Origin: Oxynema aestuarii AP17
GTDB taxonomy: Bacteria > Cyanobacteriota > Cyanobacteriia > Cyanobacteriales > Laspinemataceae
Assembly: GCF_012295525.1 (NCBI RefSeq)
Contig: NZ_CP051167.1
Location: forward strand, 4,261,501 to 4,325,500
Length of the DNA: 64,000 bases
Direction: 5' to 3'
The position numbers were made by a program, and so were the translations under genes. This document shows, one piece after another, positions 15,922-25,678 of the stretch. The notes under the pieces were generated by a model, which saw only the letters and a program-made list of their open reading frames with translations, had not been told where the DNA came from and ran no database searches. How positions within the stretch are numbered: the stretch's first letter is position 1; each line of letters starts with the position of its first letter.

Positions 15922-16722
15922 TTATTCTTGAGAAAGGGTAGAATCGGCTGTTTGAGCGATCGCAATTCGCCCGTAACCGACACTCCACAATCCTCCTAAA
16001 TAATGCTCCGATCGCAAAAATTTCTCCCATTCCCCTATCTGTTCCACTTTTTCCGGGTTGCGAATCGTCCAACTGGTCATAAACACCGCCCCCGGAGGCA
16101 ACCCTTCCACCGCAAACAGATTCTTGACCAAACTGCCTTTCTTATCGGGTTCCTCGTTTAAACTCACTCGCGGTTGTCGAACCAATCCCATATCCACGAT
16201 TAAATTGATACTATCGCTGGGAACGATAATGCGGCGATCCGGGGGAACCTCTGAGGGGGCGGGTAAACTCAGAGTACAGGTTTGGATTTGGGTTAACTTC
16301 AACCAGCGCAGATACACCGTTTGGTTATTGAATTGAGGATCGGTGGCGTAGATATTTCCCTCGGTCAAATTCAGCAGATTTTGCTGAGATAATTGCTGAT
16401 AGCGATTCAACCAAGCGGGACAACTCACCCACCAACTGCCATACCCCAAAACGTGAATCGGCCACCACACGGGCCATCCCCAACCCAAGGCAATATAACC
16501 CGGTGAGATATTTTCATCTTTGCCGCCAAACCAATTACTCACATACCCTTGATACTCGGAACTGTGTTCGGCACCTTCGCGCAAGGCACCCCGGAGGGAA
16601 CTGCCGGGAATAGTGGGAGTGCGATCGCTCAGACGGTAAATGGGATTATTATTCCCCCGAGAACTGCTATCCGCACCCCCAATATGCACGGGTTCGCGAC
16701 AAATCAACCATTCAATTGCCAT
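15922..16722 (-). CDS. cmr4: Cmr4-like RAMP backbone subunit
   Basis: About 266 residues from MAIEWLICREPVHIGG. The Cmr4 signature is present: PVHIGGADSSSRGNNNPIYR then TPTIPGSSLRGALREG, and a terminal glycine loop in YLGGLWSVGYGRI. Cmr4 forms the repeated backbone and cuts bound RNA every 6 nt with an Asp that normally stands two residues before the Pro of the first motif (DxPI). Here that position is Asn25 (NNPIYR), so slicing may be lost. The ATG at 16722 overlaps the end of cmr3 by 11 bp, typical of tight coupling; an upstream in-frame ATG at 16740 is less likely. Confidence 0.8.
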   Translation of the reverse strand: MAIEWLICREPVHIGGADSSSRGNNNPIYRLSDRTPTIPGSSLRGALREGAEHSSEYQGYVSNWFGGKDENISPGYIALGWGWPVWWPIHVLGYGSWWVSCPAWLNRYQQLSQQNLLNLTEGNIYATDPQFNNQTVYLRWLKLTQIQTCTLSLPAPSEVPPDRRIIVPSDSINLIVDMGLVRQPRVSLNEEPDKKGSLVKNLFAVEGLPPGAVFMTSWTIRNPEKVEQIGEWEKFLRSEHYLGGLWSVGYGRIAIAQTADSTLSQE

Positions 16723-17755
16723 TGTTTTGCTTCTCCTCAAATAACCATAAATGTCCGTAACCCAGGCAGTGGCGATGGTGCCGATCCGGCAACGGTGCGG
16801 ATGTTTCTAAAGGCGCTTCCCCCTCCCACAGGTAAACTGCCCCTGCAGGGGTCAACCATTCCCCAGGGGTCAACACTTGCACCTTGCGTTCGGGGTTGTG
16901 GCGATCGCGCACGGATTTCCACGACTGCCAAGGAATACCCACCTCTGCGGCATATCCGGCGATCGGCACTTGGGCAGGATAGGGAACCGAGAGAAAATTT
17001 TCCTCCTCATACCACAATGCGCCAGTGAGCAACACCGCCCCAGTTCCCTGAAAACTCTCCGCTTTCCCTTCCAACCAATCAACGGTAAGATCCTCTTCGT
17101 CTTCCCGTTTAATGCTCACCGGGGTTGCCCCAGCACCGATACAACTCCAAGGCGGATTGGGAAGTCGTTGCTGCCAGTCATAATTGCCGATAATTTTCAC
17201 CAAAATTGACCAACCCGGATCCATCAAAGTGGTTTTTTCCGCAAAAAACCCGCCCTCGTCTTTCACTTCAAATTCTTCGCGACTGTTGTGACTTAGCGTC
17301 AGTTTTTGCCAGGGAAACTCTTGCAAATCAGGTTCTTTTCGCGATCCGTCTCGCCACAATTGCTTGAGGGTAATCCCGGAAATCAGATAGCGACCCCCCA
17401 CCACCTCAATTGAGGCATCTCGATGTTGAGATTGCACCTGCCAGCGATTCTCCTCCCACACCATCCGAAAAATCTCCGGGGGAATCTTCTGTTTCTTCTT
17501 CTTTTGGGGCGATCGCTCTAACTCATAAACAGGCAATGGCAGAATCACATAAATTCTTCCGGGGTTCGACAAATACCAAAATGGCCCGCACAAGGTGCAA
17601 TCGGTGGGCAAGTTCAAACAAGCGGCCAATTGATGACCGTTTGGCGGCCACCGACAGTCTACTTGACCGCTATTTTGTCCCACTGGCGTCAGATTCCCGA
17701 TCGCTACGGTTCCCGCAGGAGATATCGAATACCAACTTTGTTCCAATTCACTCAT
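16712..17755 (-). CDS. cmr3: Cmr3-like RAMP subunit
   Basis: A 347-residue protein starting MSELEQSWYSISPAGTVAIG, similar to the WY-rich opening of Cmr3, with a C-terminal glycine loop LGYGHLWLF and a central VLLTGALWY segment. Cmr3 holds the 5' handle of the crRNA next to Cmr2. Its start overlaps the stop of cmr2 by 4 bp and its end overlaps cmr4, so the three are translationally linked. Confidence 0.75.
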   Translation of the reverse strand: MSELEQSWYSISPAGTVAIGNLTPVGQNSGQVDCRWPPNGHQLAACLNLPTDCTLCGPFWYLSNPGRIYVILPLPVYELERSPQKKKKQKIPPEIFRMVWEENRWQVQSQHRDASIEVVGGRYLISGITLKQLWRDGSRKEPDLQEFPWQKLTLSHNSREEFEVKDEGGFFAEKTTLMDPGWSILVKIIGNYDWQQRLPNPPWSCIGAGATPVSIKREDEEDLTVDWLEGKAESFQGTGAVLLTGALWYEEENFLSVPYPAQVPIAGYAAEVGIPWQSWKSVRDRHNPERKVQVLTPGEWLTPAGAVYLWEGEAPLETSAPLPDRHHRHCLGYGHLWLFEEKQNNGN

Positions 17756-20000
17756 GGGTTATTTCCCCCAACTCGTTCGACCCATTTTTCCCGTTCCCGT
17801 TGTTGTCGCGCCAGAAATCCCATGACGCTAATCCAACCAATCCACCAAGACCAGTTTCCCAATTCATCGTCAAACTCATCATATTCAGCGACAGTTTCGA
17901 TCGCTTCCCATGTGAGAGCAATCCCCACACTCGCCCACAGGGTTTCGATTAAATCCCGAACTGTATCAACATCAGATTGCTGCAATCGATTGCTTTCCAG
18001 ATAGGACAGCAGTTTTTCCCAGCGATTTAACTCCGTTTTCTCCTCAGTTGTGAGTCCCACGTGCATCAGCAGTTCCCACAAGCGCCAAGGACAAACCCAG
18101 TCCAAGGATTGACCGCTATTGAATAGCACTTTGATACAGACGCGATCGCGCCCTTGATTTTTCGCTTCTTTATACGCTTCGGTTAACCCCCGATGCCATA
18201 AGGATTGTGGAATTCGCCGTTGGGCGATCGCCACCCCCAAGCTAAAATCCATGCGCTGTCCCGGAACCGGATAAATCTCCGATTCCCGTTTCACCCACCC
18301 ATCCACTGGCGGGTCTAAGGGTTGGGTTAAAGGTGAGAGTTGACCCCGCCACAACCGATATAAATTGCTAGTGAGGGAAACGGCTTCGGTGAGTGGCCCC
18401 AACAACAGAAAATCATCCCCGCCTGCAAAGATAACTTTGGCGTTGTGGTGTCGTTCTGTCAAGGGATACAGCAGTTGATTCCAGCATCCAAATAACACCG
18501 ACAAATCCAGGACGTGAGGCAAGTCCAGTTTGCGGGTGGCGTTGGCGCTTAAAGTCGGCGGGTCGATGTTTAACTGATGTTGGAGGATCGCATCTTGATT
18601 CAGATGCCATCGCGACCACTGCAATTTTAAGGTTTCATACTGTTTCCCAGACAGCCATTTTCCCATATTGTCGCCATCGCCGCGCCATCCCACCGTCCAT
18701 TCGATGGGACTTTCCCACCCTTGACTGAGATCTTCCCAGTCTTTAATAATCTTTTTCTCGTCGTCTGTATCTTTTTTTTCTTGAGGCACTCTTTCCTTGA
18801 GGTAGCGCCGTTCGAGGATGCGTGGATAAGCGAAATGAGGGGGATTTTTACCATCGACTTTAGGCATTCCCCACCGGAAATTAGGTTTTTCATCTAGGCA
18901 ACATTGGTATAAAGTGTCTAGAGTATCGTTCCACGTCTCGGCATCGATGCGATCGACAACCCAAGCGGCGGCGACAGTGGCGCGATCGGGGAATTGGCCC
19001 CAAGGACAAGGAGGCGGTGTTCTGCCCCACAACAGTTGTAAAGTCGGTTCGATAATGTCCGGAACCGAGGCCAACCGACGGACGAATTCGATACTATTAA
19101 GGCGATCGTCACTATCCACCAATCCAGAGAGGCGATCTCGACTTTCATTTGCCGCCCGCAACCACCATTCTTTCAACTGAGAATCGGGCAATCCCCAAGT
19201 TCCTCCGTCATGGATCGGTTTGAGTCCCGGATGCCAAATTGACAAATGTCCGGCGCTAGGACTGGTACGACCTCCCCACCAAGTTGCTTGCCACTGGCGA
19301 CCAATTTTACGCGATTCGATCCGTTCGCGCAATTGTTTGATATCTTGACTGACGGTTGCCAAAGAAAGGGGCGTGCTTTCGGTATAAACTGACCAGAGAT
19401 AGGCGTTATCCCGGTGAATGACTTGCCATCCTTGACCGTTGAGTAAATGGGGACTGTAGCGTTGGGAAACTTCTTCTTCCAATGCCTCCAGAAATTTACC
19501 CCATTCTTGGGTAATAATGGGATTAAAATCCTGCAACCAAGTTTCATCTTGCGGATGCAATCCAGTGATAACGTTGGGGAGTTCTGCTTGCCAAAAACGA
19601 TCGCGATCGCAGGGTTCGTCACGCAACCAATTGAGTAATGGGGAAGACCGATGCAAGGGTAACAACACTTGCCCCTGACGTTCTTCCCACCGATAAATCG
19701 CCACAGCAGTGAGATAATGGCATAACCAAGAAGCAACCGCCCAATCGCGCAATCGTTCTCCACCGCCTAAAAATTCTTGAACCGGGCCAAAAGAGAGGAC
19801 GCCCAGGTGAGTTAATTCCGGGTTGGAAGCTGCTGCAACTTGCCGACAAGCTTCAATGGATGCACCCCCTCCCCACCAAAACTGCGATTTTAAATAAGCA
19901 CTTGTTTGCCATTCTCCACTGACTGGATGAATGGATATCTCTGGGGAAGCATCCGGCAGATTTTGATAAATCTGCTGTTGTTGAATCAGCCAATCTTCTA

Positions 20001-21122
20001 TAGCAATCCTAAGTCATTTGTGGCAAAAATCCATAAGAATATAGCTTAGGGAAATCAAAAACTTGGCCATCAGCAAATATCTTGAATAGCTCTTTAACTC
20101 TTTTAAATGAATCACATAAAAAATAAAATGTTCTCAAGAAATTTTTAGTTTGCAGCCAAATATCTTCAACTGGATTTTGCTCGGGAGCATTCGGAGCAAA
20201 CTTCGTACAAGTAATCAACCATTCATCTTCTTCTAAGCCTTCATTTAGCTCTTTTAAAAAATCTCGAAATTGTTGAGAGTCGTGATACCTGGCACCATCC
20301 CAAAAAATGGCTAATTTTTGTCCCGGTCTTTGTTCTCGTAAGTATTGTATAAACTGAATGGTATTGTCGGTATCGGCTTTCGGGTATTCTTGAAGAATAA
20401 ATTCATGAGTTTGGTAATCTAAAGCGCCATAATAACTTTGGCGACTTTTTTGGTTTTTAATGGGAATTTCGACTCTTATATCTTTTCTTCCCCAAACAAA
20501 ACCCAAGACGTCTCCCCAAAGAAGATGACATTCATCAATCATAAACACAGCAAGCTTTCCAGCTTTGATATCCTCTTCCCAGTCCTTAAGCTTCTTTTGA
20601 ATTTCTTCTTCTTTTTTTTTGACTAGCTTTTCATCTTTGGCTGGATTCTTTTTTTGCGACTTTTTCCAGCTCATGCCAGCCGCTTTCAGCAAGTCATAAT
20701 AACTTTGATTTGAAGAATAAATCACGTTGTATTCTTGCTGCAAATATCGTTTTAAGTCAGACAATCTCAAATACTCTTGTTGTCTTATCCATGAAGTGAT
20801 TTGTGTTTTTTCTTCCGGTTTTAGATAGCCTTTACTTCCTTTGTATTGAAGATTCAAACTCTCAACACCCTCAAAAATTGCTTTATTTTTCCATTGACTA
20901 ACGAAGCTCGAAGAAACATTTAATATTTCTTCAATTTTCTTAGAGGGTTGACCAGATAATTTCATTTTGGCTGCCAATGCTCTCTTCATTTCTTTGGTAT
21001 TTGTGGTATTTTCAATGAAATTATCTAGCTCGTCTATGATATTCATGAGGTCTGTCTGATATTGAGAATCTTCCGTGTATATTATAACAAAAAAAGCTTC
21101 CATGAATCATTTAGGACTGCTA
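20001..21122 (-). mobile_element. IS630-family insertion sequence
   Basis: A 1122-bp element flanked by TA duplications (19999-20000 and 21123-21124), the hallmark of IS630/Tc1 insertion. The ends are imperfect inverted repeats: TAGCAATCCTAAGTCATTTG on the left and, reverse-complemented, TAGCAGTCCTAAATGATTCA on the right. It carries one transposase gene and is AT-richer than its surroundings. It appears structurally intact and, with perfect target duplication, recent. Confidence 0.93.
20009..21103 (-). CDS. IS630-family transposase
   Basis: A 364-residue transposase. An N-terminal HTH region (KKIEEILNVSSSFVSQWKNK) precedes a DDE catalytic domain with MIDECHLLWG, IFWDGARYH and NAPEQNPVEDIW, the Asp-Asp-Glu residues of the IS630/Tc1-mariner group. 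Start ATG at 21103 lies just inside the right inverted repeat; the stop lies a few bases inside the left one. No frameshift or internal stop was seen, so it may be active. Confidence 0.93.
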   Translation of the reverse strand: MEAFFVIIYTEDSQYQTDLMNIIDELDNFIENTTNTKEMKRALAAKMKLSGQPSKKIEEILNVSSSFVSQWKNKAIFEGVESLNLQYKGSKGYLKPEEKTQITSWIRQQEYLRLSDLKRYLQQEYNVIYSSNQSYYDLLKAAGMSWKKSQKKNPAKDEKLVKKKEEEIQKKLKDWEEDIKAGKLAVFMIDECHLLWGDVLGFVWGRKDIRVEIPIKNQKSRQSYYGALDYQTHEFILQEYPKADTDNTIQFIQYLREQRPGQKLAIFWDGARYHDSQQFRDFLKELNEGLEEDEWLITCTKFAPNAPEQNPVEDIWLQTKNFLRTFYFLCDSFKRVKELFKIFADGQVFDFPKLYSYGFLPQMT

Positions 21123-21131
21123 TACATTCAT

Positions 21132-22613
21132 TTACAGATTTTCCTCAATATTTTCAACAATTTCACGATAGGTAGTTGCTCTTTCTTGCACTTCATCGGT
21201 TAATCCAGCAAGGTCGATAATATAGTGGAGATAGTCAACGGCAACTTGGGCGGGATGTTTTTCGTGAGTGACGCTTCCCAGTTCTTCGGTTTTTTTGTCC
21301 AATAATTCATCAATGCGATCGCCCAGCAAACTGTGGTAAAGCTTATTCCGAATACTGGTAAATGCTTGAGTAGTCTTTGGCTTTGATTCTAATTCCCAGA
21401 TGTCTACATAAAATTTTTTGAACTTTACCCAATTGCAATCAGTGACAGGGGCAATAGTAAACTGATGGATTTCTTTTTTTGGAGAAATATACTCCCAAAC
21501 TCCTTTGGTCAACAAAGGATAAACTATAGCTGCAATCGAGCAAGGGGAAATATCTTTTTGGTCAGGGTCTAGCAATTTTATGCCTTGCCATTCATAATCG
21601 CCATTTCCCTGTTTCTCGATTAGCAGCAGAATCGCCAACTCAAACGCCCCAGCAACGCGCAAATACCAGTGCATCCACTGACTGCGATCGCGAAATGCCG
21701 TCTCACTCCAGACTGCGATCGCCACTCGTTCGATAATCCCCTCTCGTCCCGTAAGATTTTCGCGCCCTGTTAAATTCAAAGAAACCGCGCGATCGAGTTC
21801 TTGTAACTTCGTCTTAATTTCCTCTATACTGTGCGGATGACTTTTAAGAATTTGCAAAGCGCCACTAAAATCCTGAATTTTCAATAACTCCCGGATTTGC
21901 GGAACTTTCAGATGCCATTGCCAGTGCGTCCCCGAATGAGGTTCGCATTCTAACTGTTCCTCTGAAATATAAACAAAATCAATTGATTTTACCGTTAACT
22001 TGCGCTCAATCCCCCACAAATATAAAGCACCATTCAAAGCTGGCGTTCCACTGCTATGCTGTACGATAATCTTGTCAATCAGGATAGATTCCTCCTTTGT
22101 CGGCTGAAAATAGATATAATCTCCTTCAAAGTTAATCAAAATTTTGAAAAGTTTTTCTATTTTTTCCGCCATTCCTTCCCAGTCTGCTGTCCCGTTTAGT
22201 AAATTGGGTTCTATTTTAAATCGAACGGAATACTGTTTGATGTTATTCTTGTCGCACCATTTAGCCAGAATTTCTTTCCACCAAATTCCATCCTTTGCAA
22301 CAATATTTGCCCAACCCTGCCCAGTTTCACTACGTTGCGATTGCCAATCAGTCTGGTCAGTTAATATAAAACAGAATAACGCGGTACTGGAGTTGACTCC
22401 CTCTGTAGCGGTGATTAGTTTACGAATTAACGGAAAATCAAAATCAGTTTTTCCTTCACAAAATTTTTTAGAATTAATTCCCGCTCGACGCTCGATCCCT
22501 TTTAAGCTATCGCTTTCGGTGAGAGTTTCCCATCCCTTAAGGTCGCCCGATGTAATGTCGCTATTGCCTAGAACTTGCAAGATTAAGGTAGTCACTTCTA
22601 TTTTTAGCCTCAA
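21132..22613 (-). CDS. CARF-HEPN ribonuclease, Csm6/Csx1-like
   Basis: A 493-residue protein in the cmr operon directly before cmr2. A CARF-type ligand motif IIVQHSSGTPALNGALYLWG lies near residue 190, matching the nucleotide-binding loop of Csm6/Csx1 sensors. A HEPN ribonuclease motif R-x4-H is seen in SIRNKLYHSLL near residue 423. Such proteins degrade RNA when bound to cyclic oligoadenylate made by Cas10. Its stop codon TAA is followed without gap by the original cmr2 ATG. The activating synthase gene is now broken, so this effector may be silent. Confidence 0.85.
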   Translation of the reverse strand: MRLKIEVTTLILQVLGNSDITSGDLKGWETLTESDSLKGIERRAGINSKKFCEGKTDFDFPLIRKLITATEGVNSSTALFCFILTDQTDWQSQRSETGQGWANIVAKDGIWWKEILAKWCDKNNIKQYSVRFKIEPNLLNGTADWEGMAEKIEKLFKILINFEGDYIYFQPTKEESILIDKIIVQHSSGTPALNGALYLWGIERKLTVKSIDFVYISEEQLECEPHSGTHWQWHLKVPQIRELLKIQDFSGALQILKSHPHSIEEIKTKLQELDRAVSLNLTGRENLTGREGIIERVAIAVWSETAFRDRSQWMHWYLRVAGAFELAILLLIEKQGNGDYEWQGIKLLDPDQKDISPCSIAAIVYPLLTKGVWEYISPKKEIHQFTIAPVTDCNWVKFKKFYVDIWELESKPKTTQAFTSIRNKLYHSLLGDRIDELLDKKTEELGSVTHEKHPAQVAVDYLHYIIDLAGLTDEVQERATTYREIVENIEENL

Positions 22614-22662
22614 ATTGAATAACTGTTCGTGACCAGGAGGTCAAACGCTCTCTTGTATTTAA

Positions 22663-24966
22663 TTAGGGTGGAGGCGATCGCATTATGCGCTGCCATCCTT
22701 GCTCTAAGTCTCGCAAACTCTCATTCAAAAGTTTTTTAAACAAAGAAGGTGGTTTCGCCAGACGCTGCAATCGACAGCTCGCCTCCTTCAGGCGATCGCT
22801 ATATTCATTCCCAGTAGAAATCGGCAAATGGGGAGGCCAATTATTTTGCTCCTCAAGCAGTTGAGCGTAGATCGCCGATCGCCTGTCAATTTGACACCAT
22901 TTGCGAATTTGTTCGGCGAGTTTTTCCGGTTCTGCCGACCAATTTTGTCGAGCCAAATCATTTCGAGCTTCTAGATCGAATAAATCTGGCTGGTTGTGTA
23001 ACAGTTGCAAAAAGCCTTCAATTGTTTTCTGTGCGGCAGTAGGTGGAGAAATCTTCGCTCGCAATTCGGCTTTATAATTTTTATGAACCTTTGCATGAAG
23101 CTTAACTCGCTTTTCTAGAATGGCCAGTTTCCTAACCACCCGAGGATCCGATTGACTTTGACACCAACGGGCGATCGCCTCCCACAATTCCCTCGGATCG
23201 TTGGGTTCGCAATCTATCAATTCCGCCAACTGTTCGCGATCGCCCCACGACAACCACTCGCGATCGCCCCACGACAACCATGCCGGATCTCGCTCTAGTA
23301 ATAAGCAAAACGCTTCTAACTTCCGTTGAGCGCGGCGATCGCAAACCCAACGTCGCCCCTCCCGAACCCCCCAAACCGTGAAACCAAACAATAAAGCGGC
23401 CAAAAAGCTCAGAAATATGGCAACTGTCACCGGATGCAAGGTATTAAAAGGTGTAGGAATCCATCCCACCGTCACCTCGCCGTTATTGCTACCTGCAGTG
23501 AGTAACCCGGCACTAGAGGCAAAAATCGCAGCACCTCCCAACCCTCCACTGATGATATAGGCCAAGTCTTGCAACTCGCGATCGCGCTTGGCCTGAGCTT
23601 CATCTTTGCTCCGTAATTCCTGCAAGTATTGCTGTTCCCGTTGTTTCTCTAGTTTTTCTTGTCGTTCTTTCTCTTCTTGACGCTCGCGTTCCCGTTGTTT
23701 TTCCGCCACTTCCAGCCGCCGTAAAGATTGGGAGTTCAAATATTCTTGCATTTCATGAACTTCATCATGAACTTCACGATAAAGTTGCTCTAACTGCAAG
23801 ACTTCTTGCCACTTGCGATAACAACGGTGATAGTTGTCCCGTTGCATAACTTGAGTAAAATATCCTCGGGCGGTAAATAAGAAGAGGCGATCGCGAATCC
23901 GTTCAAATTCTTGCAATCTTTGCTCTTCAGCAGCTAGCCAAAAATTGGCTACCTGCTGTGATAATGACATCAGAGCAAATCGTTGGTACTGCGCTAATAA
24001 AAACAAGAGAAAATACTGGCTTTTTACATGTTGGGGTAATGTTTCTTTAAAAAATACTTCTTCCGGACTGTCGATCGCTAAAAAAGTACCTCCCTCCAGG
24101 GTGAAAATAAACCAATGGTTTCTCGCATACGCCAACCAAGGTTGAGGGTTAGGATCTAAGTGTTCTGGTGCCGGATATTCCCCCTGATTTGAATTAAAAA
24201 AATGTTGCAATTTATAGAGTAAGTGAAACTGATTAATTTCTGACTGAGGTAAATCGTTTACATACAAGCATACAAATGGGATTAGGCGATCGGGTACAAA
24301 AATATCATCCCACCAAATCTCGCGGCTAACCGTTTGTAATAAGGCCATGACCACAGCTTTAAAAACACTGCGATCGCCATTGCCATTCCCCAATTTCTCG
24401 GGAAAATAATCTTCATCTCCTTTATCTGTCCTCTTATAGGCTTTGACCTCCGTCCCTTGTCTAGGAACTAAAAAACGAAAGAAGTGCAAAAAATCAAGCC
24501 AATCGAGCAGAATATTGCCGATCGGTTGCACTTGTACCCTTAAAAACCCTACACCTCCATTAAATAAAATCATTGATACGCCATCAACACCGCTCCCCTT
24601 TTTATTCCTTTTTTTATTGCCTTTTTGACCCCAATAAAAATCAATTATTTTCTTTTTTAAATAAAGTTTCCATTGAGCATCTAATCCGAAATGAGAGCGG
24701 ATCCGATTATCGTTAGACAGTTTCCAGGATGTAGCTGTTGCTTTTTCTGTGGTTAAAGGATTCAGATAATTCTTTACGTGAAATAGTAAATCATCTTTGG
24801 GCAATGAAGTGGCGTCCCAGATTTTTATATTTTGATTTTTGGATTGAATTGTTGCACGGTCAACTGTTTCATTAAATTGAGTAAACCGATCTGCATCAAA
24901 AGTAAAAGGATAAACAAAATAAATAAATGATGAACGATGGTTGACCGTTACTTGTTCAAGTTGCAT
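22663..24966 (-). CDS. Type III-associated membrane protein, CorA-like architecture
   Basis: A 767-residue protein, first gene of the cmr operon. Layout: N-terminal globular part (to about residue 330), a long helical segment, a charged coiled coil (about 430-465, EKQREREREQEK-like), two transmembrane helices (about 468-492, AYIISGGLGGAAIFASSAG; about 511-533, VAIFLSFLAALLFGFTVWGV), then a cytosolic C-terminal helical domain. CorA-like proteins with a helical stalk and two membrane helices are known accessories of type III-B systems that respond to Cas10-made messengers. No GMN motif was found, so the family is tentative; it could be another membrane effector. The gap to the CARF-HEPN gene is 49 bp. 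Confidence 0.55.
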   Translation of the reverse strand: MQLEQVTVNHRSSFIYFVYPFTFDADRFTQFNETVDRATIQSKNQNIKIWDATSLPKDDLLFHVKNYLNPLTTEKATATSWKLSNDNRIRSHFGLDAQWKLYLKKKIIDFYWGQKGNKKRNKKGSGVDGVSMILFNGGVGFLRVQVQPIGNILLDWLDFLHFFRFLVPRQGTEVKAYKRTDKGDEDYFPEKLGNGNGDRSVFKAVVMALLQTVSREIWWDDIFVPDRLIPFVCLYVNDLPQSEINQFHLLYKLQHFFNSNQGEYPAPEHLDPNPQPWLAYARNHWFIFTLEGGTFLAIDSPEEVFFKETLPQHVKSQYFLLFLLAQYQRFALMSLSQQVANFWLAAEEQRLQEFERIRDRLFLFTARGYFTQVMQRDNYHRCYRKWQEVLQLEQLYREVHDEVHEMQEYLNSQSLRRLEVAEKQRERERQEEKERQEKLEKQREQQYLQELRSKDEAQAKRDRELQDLAYIISGGLGGAAIFASSAGLLTAGSNNGEVTVGWIPTPFNTLHPVTVAIFLSFLAALLFGFTVWGVREGRRWVCDRRAQRKLEAFCLLLERDPAWLSWGDREWLSWGDREQLAELIDCEPNDPRELWEAIARWCQSQSDPRVVRKLAILEKRVKLHAKVHKNYKAELRAKISPPTAAQKTIEGFLQLLHNQPDLFDLEARNDLARQNWSAEPEKLAEQIRKWCQIDRRSAIYAQLLEEQNNWPPHLPISTGNEYSDRLKEASCRLQRLAKPPSLFKKLLNESLRDLEQGWQRIMRSPPP

Positions 24967-25678
24967 TGGATTGTTTCCTTATCTTTGCATCGTTTGAAAC
25001 TTTTCCGAACCTATAAATATCCTACGATCGCCGATCTTTCAAACGGGCATATGTTCTATTTCTAAAATAAAAGACTGATACAATTTTTTAGGGTAGCAAC
25101 AATACAAACAATCATTCAATTGAGGAGTGGCTTCAGAGCGGAAATTATAGGTCTCATTAACCCTAGTAACAACAGCTAAATATTCAATTGTGTATCAAAA
25201 TTGTTTGTAATTATATAATTGACGATCGCCTCCTTTATCTAATTTTCGTAAAAATTAAATAAACTTCATGTTGTGCAATGATTTTAAGTAAGAGTAAGTT
25301 GTTAAACATTTAAAGTGCGTGAGTCAAGGAACACGATACGCCGGAGGCGTCGCGAGTGCGAACGCGTAGCGTCTCTGGAGGAGAATCTTTGCTCAAAGCA
25401 CCATTAAATAAATAAGCTTTTCGGTGGTACACTCGTCCCGCCCACCTCTTTACTCCTATAGTCATCCTCAATGTTGTTGTAAAATTCATCGGTTGTCGGG
25501 AGATGGCATTGCCGTGTCCCTATGGGGATTTGGCGACTTGAGAAGGTCGATCTCAGATTCAACGGATTGAGGACGGCTATAGAGTGATAGAAGAGGGATA
25601 GGATGGCTAAAATCTAAAATCCAATCTAAAATCTAAAATCTAAAATGCAAAATCTAAAATCCACGCATCTAAAATCCG
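24967..25678. repeat. Intergenic region with repeat element and heptamer tandem repeats
   Basis: 712 bp between the divergent cmr operon and a TPR gene. The first 340 bp are AT-rich and must hold the cmr operon promoter. At about 25330-25387 there is a dispersed cyanobacterial element (CGCCGGAGGCGTCGCGAGTG then GAACGCGTAGCG). At about 25605-25677 the heptamer-like unit AAAATCT (with variants) is repeated many times, a short tandemly repeated repetitive sequence typical of filamentous cyanobacteria. Confidence 0.75.

Larger units (their letters stand above)
17752..21131 (-). pseudogene. cmr2: Cmr2 (Cas10) gene interrupted by an IS630 element
   Basis: The original start is ATG at 21131, immediately after the stop of the CARF-HEPN gene, reading ATG AAT GTA. 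The IS element then begins at the TA of codon 3. Removing 20001-21122 and one TA copy restores an open frame of about 751 residues starting MNVEDWLIQQQQIYQ, with the Cmr2 opening LSFGPVQEFLGGGERLRDWA and the cyclase motif VIFAGGDDFLLLG near residue 525. No HD nuclease motif was seen. Cmr2 makes cyclic oligoadenylate (or related messengers) on target RNA binding. As it stands, the native start reads only MNV then TAG; the remaining body (about 17752-20000) lacks a good start codon, though a weak one cannot be excluded. Confidence 0.88.

Noticed and set aside
15840-24966. A cas6 gene within the cmr operon
   Set aside because: No protein in the window shows the terminal glycine-rich Cas6 motif with a plausible size; it may be outside the window.
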